The position numbers and the translations under genes are program-made. A stretch of 64,000 bases of DNA from Bifidobacterium sp. ESL0704. Its GTDB lineage: Bacteria > Actinomycetota > Actinomycetes > Actinomycetales > Bifidobacteriaceae. Below the pieces are notes generated by a model, which was not told where the DNA came from, did not search any database, and saw only the letters and a program-made list of their open reading frames with translations. The DNA is taken from NCBI RefSeq assembly GCF_029392075.1, contig NZ_CP113929.1:186001-250000 (forward strand). Reading direction: 5' to 3'. This document shows, one piece after another, positions 55,452 to 63,779 of this stretch (positions within the stretch are counted from its first letter, which is position 1; each line of letters opens with the position of its first letter).

Positions 55452-56795
55452 ATGGGGTTGTGGGATGTTGAAAAGATTCCGTATGTCGGACACGACAAGG
55501 GAGTCAAGGAAGAGCTTGGTTTCCATTACTATGACGCCGACCGCGTGGTCGCCGGCAAGAAGATGAAGGACTGGCTGCGCTTCGCCGTGGCTTGGTGGCA
55601 CACCTTCGATCAGCAGCTCGTCGACCCGTTCGGCGACGGCACCGCCCATCGTCCTTATTACAAGTACAGCGATCCGATGGATCAGTCGCTTGCCAAGGTC
55701 GATTACGCCTTCGAGCTCTTCGAAAAGCTTGGCGTAGAGTACTTCGCTTTCCATGATCGTGACTTGGCACCGGAAGGTGACACCCTGCGCGAGACCAACG
55801 CCAACCTCGATCGTGTCGTTGACAAGATCGAAGAGAACATGAAGGCCACCGGCATCAAGCTGCTGTGGAACACCTCATCGCTCTTCACCAACCCGCGCTT
55901 CGTCGACGGCGCTTCGACTTCGCCGTTCGCCGACATTTTCGCTTATTCGGGTGCTCAGCTCAAGCACAGCCTCGAGATTGGCAAGCGCCTCGGCGCCGAG
56001 AACTACGTCTTCTGGGGCGGCCGTGAAGGCTACGAAAACCTCTGGAACACCGACATGGCCCGTGAAAAGGACCACATGGCCAAGTTCTTCCATATGTGCG
56101 TGGACTACGCCAAGGAAATCGGCATGAACGCTCAGTTCCTGATCGAGCCGAAGGCCAAGGAGCCCTGCAGCCTGCAGTATGACTTCGATGCCTCCACCGC
56201 CATCTCGTTCCTGCAGAAGTACGACCTGATGGGCACCTTCAAGCTGAACCTCGAAGGCAACCACGCCAACCTCGCCACCCACACCTATCAGCACGAGATC
56301 CGCATCGCGCGCGACGCCGGTGAGCTCGGCTCGCTCGACGCCAACCAGGGCGACAAGCTCATCGGCTGGGATATGGACGAGTTCCCGACCGACCTCTACG
56401 AGACCACCGCAGTGATGTGGGAGGTCCTCGCCGAAGGCCAGATCGGCCCCCACGGCGGCCTGAACTTCGACGCCAAGCCGCGTCGTAGCTCCTTTGAGGC
56501 CATCGACCTCTTCCGTACCCACATCGCGGGCATGGATTCCTTCGCTGCGGGCCTGCTGATCGCCGCGAAGATGCATGAGGACAAGTACATCGAGGATCTC
56601 GTCTCCCAGCGTTACAGCTCCTTCGACTCCGGCATCGGCAAGAGCGTCGAAGACGGCAGCGCCACGCTGGCCACGCTCGAGGACTATGCGATCGACAAGC
56701 CGCAGAGCGAGCTCGTCGCCTCCACGCACTCCGATCACCTCGAGAGCGTCAAGGCCACGATCAACAACTATATGATCGAAGCCCTGAGCGAGTGA
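55452..56795 (+). CDS. xylA: Xylose isomerase
   Basis: 447 residues, full length for class II XylA. Catalytic and metal residues are seen in [45 protein letters not shown] and [10 protein letters not shown]. It converts D-xylose to D-xylulose in the cytoplasm. AAAGGAG precedes the ATG. It is a single-gene unit with its own promoter and a strong hairpin downstream; no xylulokinase is adjacent. Confidence 0.97.
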   Translation: MGLWDVEKIPYVGHDKGVKEELGFHYYDADRVVAGKKMKDWLRFAVAWWHTFDQQLVDPFGDGTAHRPYYKYSDPMDQSLAKVDYAFELFEKLGVEYFAFHDRDLAPEGDTLRETNANLDRVVDKIEENMKATGIKLLWNTSSLFTNPRFVDGASTSPFADIFAYSGAQLKHSLEIGKRLGAENYVFWGGREGYENLWNTDMAREKDHMAKFFHMCVDYAKEIGMNAQFLIEPKAKEPCSLQYDFDASTAISFLQKYDLMGTFKLNLEGNHANLATHTYQHEIRIARDAGELGSLDANQGDKLIGWDMDEFPTDLYETTAVMWEVLAEGQIGPHGGLNFDAKPRRSSFEAIDLFRTHIAGMDSFAAGLLIAAKMHEDKYIEDLVSQRYSSFDSGIGKSVEDGSATLATLEDYAIDKPQSELVASTHSDHLESVKATINNYMIEALSE

Positions 56796-56827
56796 TACGA
56801 GTACGCTCGTAATCTCTTTCTTCCTTG

Positions 56828-56868
56828 ACGTTTGGCCGGTCACCTCAATCGGGTGATCGGCCAAACGT
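56828..56868. terminator. Hairpin terminator after xylA
   Basis: ACGTTTGGCCGGTCACC (56828-56844) pairs with GGTGATCGGCCAAACGT (56852-56868) with one G-T mismatch. It lies between converging genes and is likely bidirectional. Confidence 0.75.
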
Positions 56869-56931
56869 GTATGAGCAAGATTCTTAACCGAAAACGAACA
56901 AGACCGCGCAAACCGATACGGGCTTATTGTT

Positions 56932-57210
56932 CTACGCGTTGATGCCGTCGTAGTGGACGCCGAATGCAGCGGCGATGTAGCCGGGCGCGGCGGTGAGGGT
57001 GGCGCAAGTGACGGTCAGCCAGACCGGTGCACTCATTGCCGAGGTGGTGACGGTGAGTATATAGGAGATGATTCCAAGAACCATGCACAGGATATATACG
57101 GTTGTGCGGGTTCTTTTGCTGAAGGTCGGTTTGAAATCTTTATCTTCGTTCTCGTTTCTATCGTGAGTGGAGTTTGTATCTGTGTTGATGTCAATGTCGT
57201 TCATTGCCAT
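56932..57210 (-). CDS. Small two-helix membrane protein, holin-like
   Basis: 92 residues. A polar N-terminus rich in Asp, Asn and Thr is followed by a basic stretch (TFSKRTRTT) and two hydrophobic helices (VYILCMVLGIISYILTV and VWLTVTCATLTAAPGYIAAA). Size and layout resemble actinophage holins. The ATG at 57210 follows AAAGG. Its promoter matches that of the lysin-like gene at 63 kb, which suggests co-expression. No other phage genes are present. Confidence 0.65.
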   Translation of the reverse strand: MAMNDIDINTDTNSTHDRNENEDKDFKPTFSKRTRTTVYILCMVLGIISYILTVTTSAMSAPVWLTVTCATLTAAPGYIAAAFGVHYDGINA

Positions 57211-57224
57211 AATTGATAACCTTT

Positions 57225-57278
57225 CAGTTATTATTGTAACCAAAAAACGACAATCATGCAAATGTGATTCTGCTCATG
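57225..57278 (-). promoter_or_regulatory. Promoter of the holin-like gene with CRP-like site
   Basis: Read on the minus strand: TTGCAT, 17 bp, TACAAT (57256-57261 and 57233-57238). The 20 bp at 57225-57244 match 63082-63101 at 19 positions. A CRP-like site TGTGATTCTGCTCATG lies at 57263-57278 immediately upstream of the -35 box. Confidence 0.65.
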
Positions 57279-57298
57279 GGAAAGGTGTTATGTGAAGG

Positions 57299-58716
57299 TT
57301 ACCGATGTCTTCTCCGGCGGCGGGCGATGATGATCACGCTTGAAACGAGTATGAGCAGTGCCGCGGCGGAGATGATGGCGATTGCGGTGATGCCGAAGGG
57401 AGATTTCTGTGCGGAGAAAGCGGTCGGCGCGGCCGGTGTTGTGGGTGCCTTGAGATTGACTTTGACGAGTGCCCCGTAGCTGGAATGGTGCTTCTTGCGC
57501 TCTGGTGCTCGGCCTTGACCGTACCCTCCTGCGGCGAAGAGAACATATAAGCTAGTCCCCTGATGGTCGATATAGAGGTCTTGGATATCGGGGAATGATG
57601 TCAATATGCTGTGGGGTATATTGAGTTCTTGGCTACGCTGTCTTCCGCTTTTAATGTAATACATTGTGAGAGTGGATGGGGAACCGTCTTCATCGTTCAT
57701 CGCATTAAATGTGTATAGGGTCGTTCTGTCATCAGATAGAGTTGCGCTGACCGTGTGGGTGTTTTCCCTGGTGACGGGTGTAAAAGGCTTCGAATTGTTG
57801 ATGCCGATGACCTCGATGGTTTTGTTGGTGCCGATGAGCAGGCCGGGAGCGTCTTTGGCTGCGCTGAAGATATAGTTGCTGGTGCCTTTGTAGGTTTTAA
57901 AGATAATATGGGACTTTCCGGTGTTGGTGTCAAGAACCATGATTGTTTTCTGTCCTGGATTTTTGAAATAGAGCTTTTTGCTGTGGTCCCCTGAGGCGAA
58001 TGGAGCAAGGGCTATCTCGGAGATACTGGTCATGACGCCTGTTTTGGTGTTGATGGAGACGAGTGTCATGTTCTTCAGATTTGTATGATCGCTTCCCCCT
58101 GAACGATGATGTACCACTTTGACCCGTCAGGGGAGAGCAAGCATGACGCCACGGGAGTGAACTCTTCGGCGCTTCGTATGGGCATGGAAAGAATTTGTTG
58201 ATGGGTTCCGCTGTCGGTAGTCACTAGTTGCCATGTTGCCGGTGAGGCTGCGGTGTCCGGCTTTGTCAATGACAGTAGCCGTGTGCCGTTGTTTGATAGC
58301 GCGTATATCCCACTTATCGCCGGAATCCGGTTGGTGTGCATATCGGTGGTATGAATCGCGTATAGGTTGTCTTTGTCTCGGTTGTACAGCACTGTGCCAT
58401 CGGGTGAAAGTGTCATATTGCCGCCCAGGGTCTGTGTGGATTCTCCCTTAATGTGGCTAATTCCGGAAACCGACATGGTGCTCAGCGCGATGTTGCATGT
58501 CGTTCCGTTTCTGGTTGAAAGGTAAAAATGGTCACCTTGTGGTGCCATCTGAGATTCTGCTACGGTGTCGTCTATACAAGATGCGTCATCAGCGACGATT
58601 GAAGCTGAAGAAGACGTTTCTTGTGTTGTTGCTTCGGCAATAGTCGGCAACAGGGCCATCGCCATCGCAATGATGACGGTAACGGCCCTGTATGCCATGC
58701 TACTGATTCGATTCAT
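57299..58716 (-). pseudogene. Secreted beta-propeller protein B, frameshifted
   Basis: Two overlapping frames together match the intact paralogue at 59365-60810. The N-terminal part (58716 to 58075) has a signal peptide (AVTVIIAMAMALLPTIAEA) and propeller blades such as LSPDGTVLYNRDKDNL, ending after SPDGSKWYIIVQGEA. The continuation is in another frame (57299 to about 58117), with NMTLVSINTKTGVM and further blades, then a C-terminal helix and Arg-rich tail. The switch is at a run of five C (58095-58099; G on the coding strand), where one extra G would restore the frame. It may be a pseudogene, a phase-variable gene or a sequencing error. Confidence 0.75.
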
Positions 58717-58765
58717 GTAAGAACAGGATAGTCCTGCAATGGTGTCGAAGTAGGTTGGTGGTCTC

Positions 58766-59310
58766 CTACGTGAGCATGTGCTGTGCGGGCATGCATCCGT
58801 ATTCAAAGCCGAATTCCAGGTACCCTGCTGGCACGGGTGTACCGTCAGGATCAAACTGGTGCCATGTGTCGTTTTCTGATGAACGCCAGTAGTCGCATTC
58901 AATGTACAGCGGGTAGCGTTTCCCGGCAATGTTCCCGTCTGTTGGAAGCGCCACTTGGGTGCCCTTGGGCAAAGTGCGTGTTTGAATGTCGTTTTTGGTG
59001 TTGCTTGGACGCCAGTATGCGGTGTGGCGCAACGTGAAAATAGAATGTTCCGTTGGTAGGGCGAAAGGTCCTTTGTCGGGAGTTTTTTGCGCCGGGATCA
59101 GTTCGTGTCCGCTTGCGTTCCGGTTAAAGAAATTATCCTGTTTCCCGTGCCAGGGCTCGTATGGGTCGTTGATTGCTCCGGTGACGTTCTGGTTTTTGTA
59201 CCAGCCGTGCGCGAGGTTTCCTTTTTTGTCGCTCACGTAGGCTTCCATCACATTTGGGCCGCTCAATCGCGCAATGTAGCTTTCGCGTGGATTGATGGCA
59301 GCAATGGTGG
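58766..59310 (-). pseudogene. Orphan C-terminal cassette B of the lysin-like protein
   Basis: About 180 codons homologous to the last 170 residues of the lysin-like protein, with no N-terminal part and no good start codon. It begins at TIAAINPRESY and ends GFEYGCMPAQHMLT. The first part is nearly identical at DNA level to cassette A: 59113-59297 is identical over 185 bp to the stretch ending at about 61362. The second half is clearly diverged while keeping FTLRH, GTQVA and ECDYWRSS. Just upstream (59313-59337) is a decayed copy of the holin-like gene's upstream element. It looks like a silent recombination donor. Confidence 0.8.
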
Positions 59311-59364
59311 TCGCCGAAAAACGACGATCGTGCAAATGATAATCACAATTACGTTGGATCAGAG

Positions 59365-60810
59365 TTACTGGTGATGTTTCTGGTGGCGAGGTGGCCGATG
59401 GCTTGTTTGATAGACAATGGCTATCATGATTATCGCAGCAATAACAAGAGTCGTAATGATGAGGATGGACGACATTTTTATGTTTGGTTGGCTCATATTT
59501 GACGCTGCGACTGTTTTTGCCTTGTCTTTTTTCCCAAGGTTGATTTTCTGTAAGGATGCGCAGGCTGGTGGGCCGGATTCGCCCTGCGGATCCAATTGTG
59601 TTTTTCCGTAGCAATTGCTGCTCAGTACAAGATAGACTGTAGTGTTCCGTTGGTTAACGTAAAATCCCACGAGTGTGCGGAACCATTTCTGCGTTGTGCT
59701 GGATAGATTTAATGGCCGGATAAGAGAGGTGTCGTATCCGGTGAGGCTATCTGTCTGTAGAGTCTCCCACTGTGGGCTTTCGTTTTCCTTGACGGTTAGA
59801 GTGTACGCGGTCTTACCATTGTCGGAGAGAAAAGGGCCATAGCTTTTAAGATCTTTATTATCTGGTGCTCTATCCAGTAATTTACGGTTCGAGTTCGTGT
59901 TGATGATAACCGGTCCGTTGCTGGTTGCAATGCTAATTTCCGGTGCATGTCGTGCAACTAGGATCGTAGAGGTATCGTTACTTAGCTTGTATGGAAGAAT
60001 ACTTGTCTTACCTGTCTTCATGTTGAGGACGGAAATGTTGGAAGGGTTGGTGCGGCCGACGGTATAAAGTTTTTGGCCATTGTCGCCGATGCTGAATGTG
60101 GTTGGCAACGCTGGTTTGATAATACGAGTGGTAGCTGTGGCGGTGTCTAGTGAGGCGAGCTTGCTGTCGGATACGTTTCCGGCATTGTCTTTGTTGATCA
60201 GAGCAACGTACCATCGTGTATCATCTGGGGACAAGGCATAGCCGGAAATAAGCGTAAATGGTTCCTGGCTTTGCACGGGTAATGAGGTCAGTTGCCGTCC
60301 TGTGACGGCATCAAAAGTTGTCAGGTTGACGTGTCCGGCATCGTCGATAGGTTCAAGGTCCAATAATTTGGTGCCATCGTGTGAGATTTCAAAATATTTG
60401 CCCTTGGCCGGGATGATTTTTGAAGAAAGATCCGTGGTTGAAAGTGCTATGATGCCCTGCGAGTCACCACCAGCATAGATGGTCTTGCCGTCTGGTGACA
60501 GACTTGCTGGATAAGGCTGAATGAGGAAATGATTGGTCGGATGCGCCGTGGCTATGACGCGCATGCTCGCTAAGTCTATCTTGCAGGCGGTTCCTTTGTC
60601 GTTCAAAAGATAGCCGGTTTTCTCATCCTTTGAAATGACAAAATCGATGGGTGTGGAATCTGAACACGATATATCCGTCAGGGATTGGGCTGTTCTGCTG
60701 GTGCTGGAAGCTTCCGCGGTCGTTGAGAATAAAAGTTCAGATAGCAGCAAGCAGAGCATTAGGAAGACGGCCATGAATCGTTGGCCGTCTTCCATATGAT
60801 ACTTTTTCAT
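59365..60810 (-). CDS. Secreted, membrane-anchored beta-propeller protein A
   Basis: 481 residues. A signal peptide (FMAVFLMLCLLLSELLF, cleavage near AEA), then repeated blade motifs (ASLSPDGKTIYAGGD, YALSPDDTRWYVAL, SIGDNGQKLYTVG, FLSDNGKTAYTLT), and a C-terminal helix (ILIITTLVIAAIIMIAIVY) with a short basic tail, so the propeller faces outside. The function is unknown. It lies 47 bp after the lysin-like gene, with only a weak ribosome binding site, and is probably co-transcribed with it. A paralogue follows orphan cassette B, so each cassette has its own propeller gene. Confidence 0.8.
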   Translation of the reverse strand: MKKYHMEDGQRFMAVFLMLCLLLSELLFSTTAEASSTSRTAQSLTDISCSDSTPIDFVISKDEKTGYLLNDKGTACKIDLASMRVIATAHPTNHFLIQPYPASLSPDGKTIYAGGDSQGIIALSTTDLSSKIIPAKGKYFEISHDGTKLLDLEPIDDAGHVNLTTFDAVTGRQLTSLPVQSQEPFTLISGYALSPDDTRWYVALINKDNAGNVSDSKLASLDTATATTRIIKPALPTTFSIGDNGQKLYTVGRTNPSNISVLNMKTGKTSILPYKLSNDTSTILVARHAPEISIATSNGPVIINTNSNRKLLDRAPDNKDLKSYGPFLSDNGKTAYTLTVKENESPQWETLQTDSLTGYDTSLIRPLNLSSTTQKWFRTLVGFYVNQRNTTVYLVLSSNCYGKTQLDPQGESGPPACASLQKINLGKKDKAKTVAASNMSQPNIKMSSILIITTLVIAAIIMIAIVYQTSHRPPRHQKHHQ

Positions 60811-60857
60811 AGATTCATTTTATATTGATACTCTGTTAATGGAATATCGGTGTTCGT

Positions 60858-63056
60858 TTATTGGAGCAATCTGTTTTCCGGCATGCAGCCGTACTCAAAT
60901 CCGAATTCCACGTATCCGACTCCTGAGTCAAATGAGCTCCATGTGTCGCCGGCGGATGAACGCCAATAGTCGCATTCGACATACAGGGGGAAATGCTCGC
61001 CGGAGATACCTGGCTCGGTCGGGATGGCGACTTGTGTGCCCTGCGGGATGGTGGACAGGGATCCGGTGGTGCCATATCGCCAAGAAGCCGGGTGCCGGAG
61101 CGTGAAAACGCGATATGCTTTGCCGTCGGGGACGGGGATGTTGATGGACGGTGCCGAAGAGACGAGCGCTGATCCGTTTGCGTTCCGGTTAAAGAAATTA
61201 TCCTGTTTCCCGTGCCAGGGCTCGTATGGGTCGTTGATTGCTCCGGTGACGTTCTGGTTTTTGTACCAGCCGTGCGCGAGGTTTCCTTTTTTGTCGCTCA
61301 CGTAGGCTTCCATCACATTTGGGCCGCTCAATCGCGCAATGTAGCTTTCGCGTGGATTGATGTCAGCAATGGTAGTTCCTTCGCCGTTGGAATTACTGTA
61401 TAGTGGAATAATCCCATTCCATGTGTTCACGTACGCGGTAAACATGGTGGCCATATTCCCGCCATGTGGTACGCGAGGATTATCGTTGACCTTAAGGTCA
61501 TTGACTGTTTGGTGTACGATTGGGACGTGTGGAACCGGCTTGCTGATTAGGTTGTGGACTGAGCTGACATTGGCGAAACCAGATGTAATGTCGTTGTCGA
61601 TTTCGAGGCTGTCGCCGTTGTGAGTGATGGTGATGTCCGAGATCTGGTCGAAGGCCCAGTCGGCGGGCATCTTGTAGCCCATGTTGCCGCTGAAGCCCGA
61701 GGACATGTCTGCCACGAAGCTGCTGACGGAATATCCGGCCTTGGCGACTCGTGTGCATGCATTTCGTGGTCCGTAGATGCCGGTCCGATACGGGCTAATT
61801 GTATTATTCACTGCCTCGAAATATGGAAGGATGTTGCTGGTGACGTCGGCATTCAAGGCGTCGAAGTCAACTGCAAAGTAGATGACGCTGCCCTCGGGGA
61901 TATGGAATTTGGATGCTGCCTCTGATGCCTTCTTTGCATCCGCCTTTCCTTGTGATGCAGTGAAATAGCTGAGCTTGTAGCCTTCCTCGAAGATGAGGAA
62001 TACCGAGAGCCCGCCGCCGATGATGCGTTCAAGTTCCCCTTCGCGCAGTTCCTTGAAGTCTCCTCCGGTAAGGTAACGACCCACGTATTGGTATCCGTTG
62101 GCCTTAAGGGTGTCGAGATGAGCTTGGGTGATTTCGAACCGGGTGTCGCATGCGAGTCCTTTGCGGCCGGTGTCGCCGCAGCTGATGAGCAGGCTTAGCC
62201 AGGTCGCCAGGCCGGAGATGCCATCAACGGACAGGGCTACGCTTTTCTGGAACTGGCTGGTTTCGCTCTGGTAGCTGGATTTGGTGAAGTTGCCGTCGCC
62301 GTAGCCGTTGACGTACAGGCACGCCGCCAGCAGGTAGGTGAACTCCGCGATGGCTGCGCCGGTGTAGGTGCGGCCCGCATAATCGGTCTGATGGCCGGTA
62401 TAGGGGATCGTCGGAACTTTGCTTCGTGTGGACGGGCCGAAGTTGCCGTTCGCCACGGAGACAGGCATGCCTTCCAGCGCCTGCAGCATATAGATTGCCG
62501 CTTTGTTGGTTGTCCGATCATAGATTCCGTCGCAAGGGATGATGCCGACGTAGGTGCCGTATCTGCCGTTCAGGTGCTGCTGAAATGTGCGGATGTGCTG
62601 GTCGGAGTTGGGCAGAATTCTGAACTGGTCCATGGAAAGCAGCGCCTTCATGAGGTCGGCACTTACGTAGGTGCCGTCTCCGGAGATGCCTGCGTCTGCT
62701 TCTAGTGAAGCTACGGCTTTTGCGGTGTTGCCGTCGTAGTGGTTGTCGAGATGCCCGTGCTGCCTGGTGTCGTAGCCCTTGCACCACAGTGCTCCTTGCA
62801 GAATCGCGAACTTGTTGCTCGTAGTGGCAACTGTTGCGGGTTTCCTGATTGGGTTGGCGTTGTACTTCTGGCGGGTCTGGTTGCCGAAATTGTCGGACGG
62901 TTCGCTGATGCCCATCTCGATCTGCAGCGCTCGCGTGAGCGCATAGATGGTGTGCCAGCCGGTATTGCCGTCCTCGGCGATTGGGTTGTATCCGTGTCGG
63001 CCCGTATAGGTCTTGTTGAGCCACTGCTGGGTGGCGAGAACCATTTTGTCTGTCAT
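60858..63056 (-). CDS. Lysin-like protein: PG-binding-like repeats, DUF1906 domain, C-terminal cassette A
   Basis: 732 residues with no signal peptide. Residues 1-300 hold four peptidoglycan-binding-like repeats (LATQQWLNKTY, LQGALWCKGY, FQQHLNGRYG, LLAACLYVNGYG). A DUF1906 (Rv2525c-like glycoside hydrolase) domain spans about 302-495, with GYQYVGRYLTG, LIFEEG, YFAVDFDA and WAFDQISD. After a linker comes cassette A (about 562-732, INPRESYIARLSGPNVMEAY to FEYGCMPENRLLQ). AAGGAAGG precedes the ATG. The domain order resembles a phage or domesticated cell-wall hydrolase with an exchangeable C-terminus. Lack of a signal peptide points to release by lysis or through the holin-like protein. Confidence 0.85.
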   Translation of the reverse strand: MTDKMVLATQQWLNKTYTGRHGYNPIAEDGNTGWHTIYALTRALQIEMGISEPSDNFGNQTRQKYNANPIRKPATVATTSNKFAILQGALWCKGYDTRQHGHLDNHYDGNTAKAVASLEADAGISGDGTYVSADLMKALLSMDQFRILPNSDQHIRTFQQHLNGRYGTYVGIIPCDGIYDRTTNKAAIYMLQALEGMPVSVANGNFGPSTRSKVPTIPYTGHQTDYAGRTYTGAAIAEFTYLLAACLYVNGYGDGNFTKSSYQSETSQFQKSVALSVDGISGLATWLSLLISCGDTGRKGLACDTRFEITQAHLDTLKANGYQYVGRYLTGGDFKELREGELERIIGGGLSVFLIFEEGYKLSYFTASQGKADAKKASEAASKFHIPEGSVIYFAVDFDALNADVTSNILPYFEAVNNTISPYRTGIYGPRNACTRVAKAGYSVSSFVADMSSGFSGNMGYKMPADWAFDQISDITITHNGDSLEIDNDITSGFANVSSVHNLISKPVPHVPIVHQTVNDLKVNDNPRVPHGGNMATMFTAYVNTWNGIIPLYSNSNGEGTTIADINPRESYIARLSGPNVMEAYVSDKKGNLAHGWYKNQNVTGAINDPYEPWHGKQDNFFNRNANGSALVSSAPSINIPVPDGKAYRVFTLRHPASWRYGTTGSLSTIPQGTQVAIPTEPGISGEHFPLYVECDYWRSSAGDTWSSFDSGVGYVEFGFEYGCMPENRLLQ

Positions 63057-63081
63057 AATAACCTTCCTTGTTGTTAATGGA

Positions 63082-63118
63082 CAGTTATTAATGTAACCAA
63101 ACGGTTATGAAATGTCAA
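63082..63118 (-). promoter_or_regulatory. Promoter of the lysin-like gene
   Basis: Minus strand: TTGACA (63113-63118), 17 bp, TACATT (63090-63095). The -10 region with TTTGGTTACAWTAATAACTG is shared with the holin-like gene promoter. The divergent XRE gene starts 40 bp beyond the -35 box and may regulate it. Confidence 0.7.
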
Positions 63119-63157
63119 GATTGTGCTTCGAGAGAAACTTCCGGGTAGACTGAAGGC

Positions 63158-63406
63158 ATGACTGATTATGGGGAAAGCTTCGCCTCTGCGCTTGCCGCCG
63201 AGCTGCGTGCGCAGAAGGCCAGAAAAAAGGTGAGCGACGACCAGATATCACAGGCCGTCGGGGTGCATCGCGTGTCAGTGAGTCGTTATCTCACCGGCGA
63301 GCGGCCCATTCCCATGGTCGTTTTCGCTGACATGTGCCGGTTCCTTGAGGTTTCGCCGGTAAAAGTCATAGACAATGCCGAACAACAGGCTCGTGGGGAT
63401 GCCTAA
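63158..63406 (+). CDS. Small XRE-type HTH protein
   Basis: 82 residues with the HTH VSDDQISQAVGVHRVSVSRYLTGERPIP (about residues 25-52), the common phage/plasmid repressor type. It is divergent from the lysin-like gene, whose promoter lies in the 101-bp gap between them, so it probably controls that gene. The ribosome binding site is weak (GAAGGC). Confidence 0.8.
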   Translation: MTDYGESFASALAAELRAQKARKKVSDDQISQAVGVHRVSVSRYLTGERPIPMVVFADMCRFLEVSPVKVIDNAEQQARGDA

Positions 63407-63779
63407 GCGATAGGCCGAGTCGGCGATGTCTGCCATGGTGGGCTCCTGCATCCCGTTTCCTTCCTCGAACATTTGTTCGAATAAATATATTATACAACGA
63501 ATTTTTACGGGATTTGACCATTTTGCGTTTTTCCTTGATGAGGGGCAAAACAGGAATTCTGAATCCTTGATATTTGTTTTCCGGGATTGTGTTTCACTGT
63601 GTTTGCAGAACAGCCTATACCGTGATTGTTTTTGTTGCTGATCCGGCTGGTATTGTTGCGGACAAGATAAATGGCGTCATACGGTTTTATCTGTATGACG
63701 CCATTCTGATTGATGGGGCATGAAGCTTTATCGGTTTTGATTAAACTCGCTATCCGGTTGGCCCACCCCGTGGATTTTG
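63407..63779. terminator. Gap with bidirectional-type hairpin
   Basis: AATGGCGTCATAC (63670-63682) pairs perfectly with GTATGACGCCATT (63693-63705). On the minus strand it is followed by TATCTTG, so it likely terminates the hydrolase transcript. AT-rich DNA with no convincing gene fills the rest of the gap. Confidence 0.65.

Noticed and set aside
59311..59614. N-terminal extension of the orphan cassette frame
   Set aside because: It overlaps the end of the intact beta-propeller gene in another frame; the homologous part begins only at about 59310.
56932..63406. Complete prophage
   Set aside because: Only lysin-like, holin-like and XRE genes are phage-like. No integrase, terminase, capsid or tail genes are present, and no attachment-site repeats were seen.
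63275..63472. Minus-strand frame of 65 codons opposite the small XRE gene
   Set aside because: It has a tempting GAGGAAGGAAAC before an ATG at about 63451, but most of it is antisense to the HTH gene and the product has no recognisable domain.
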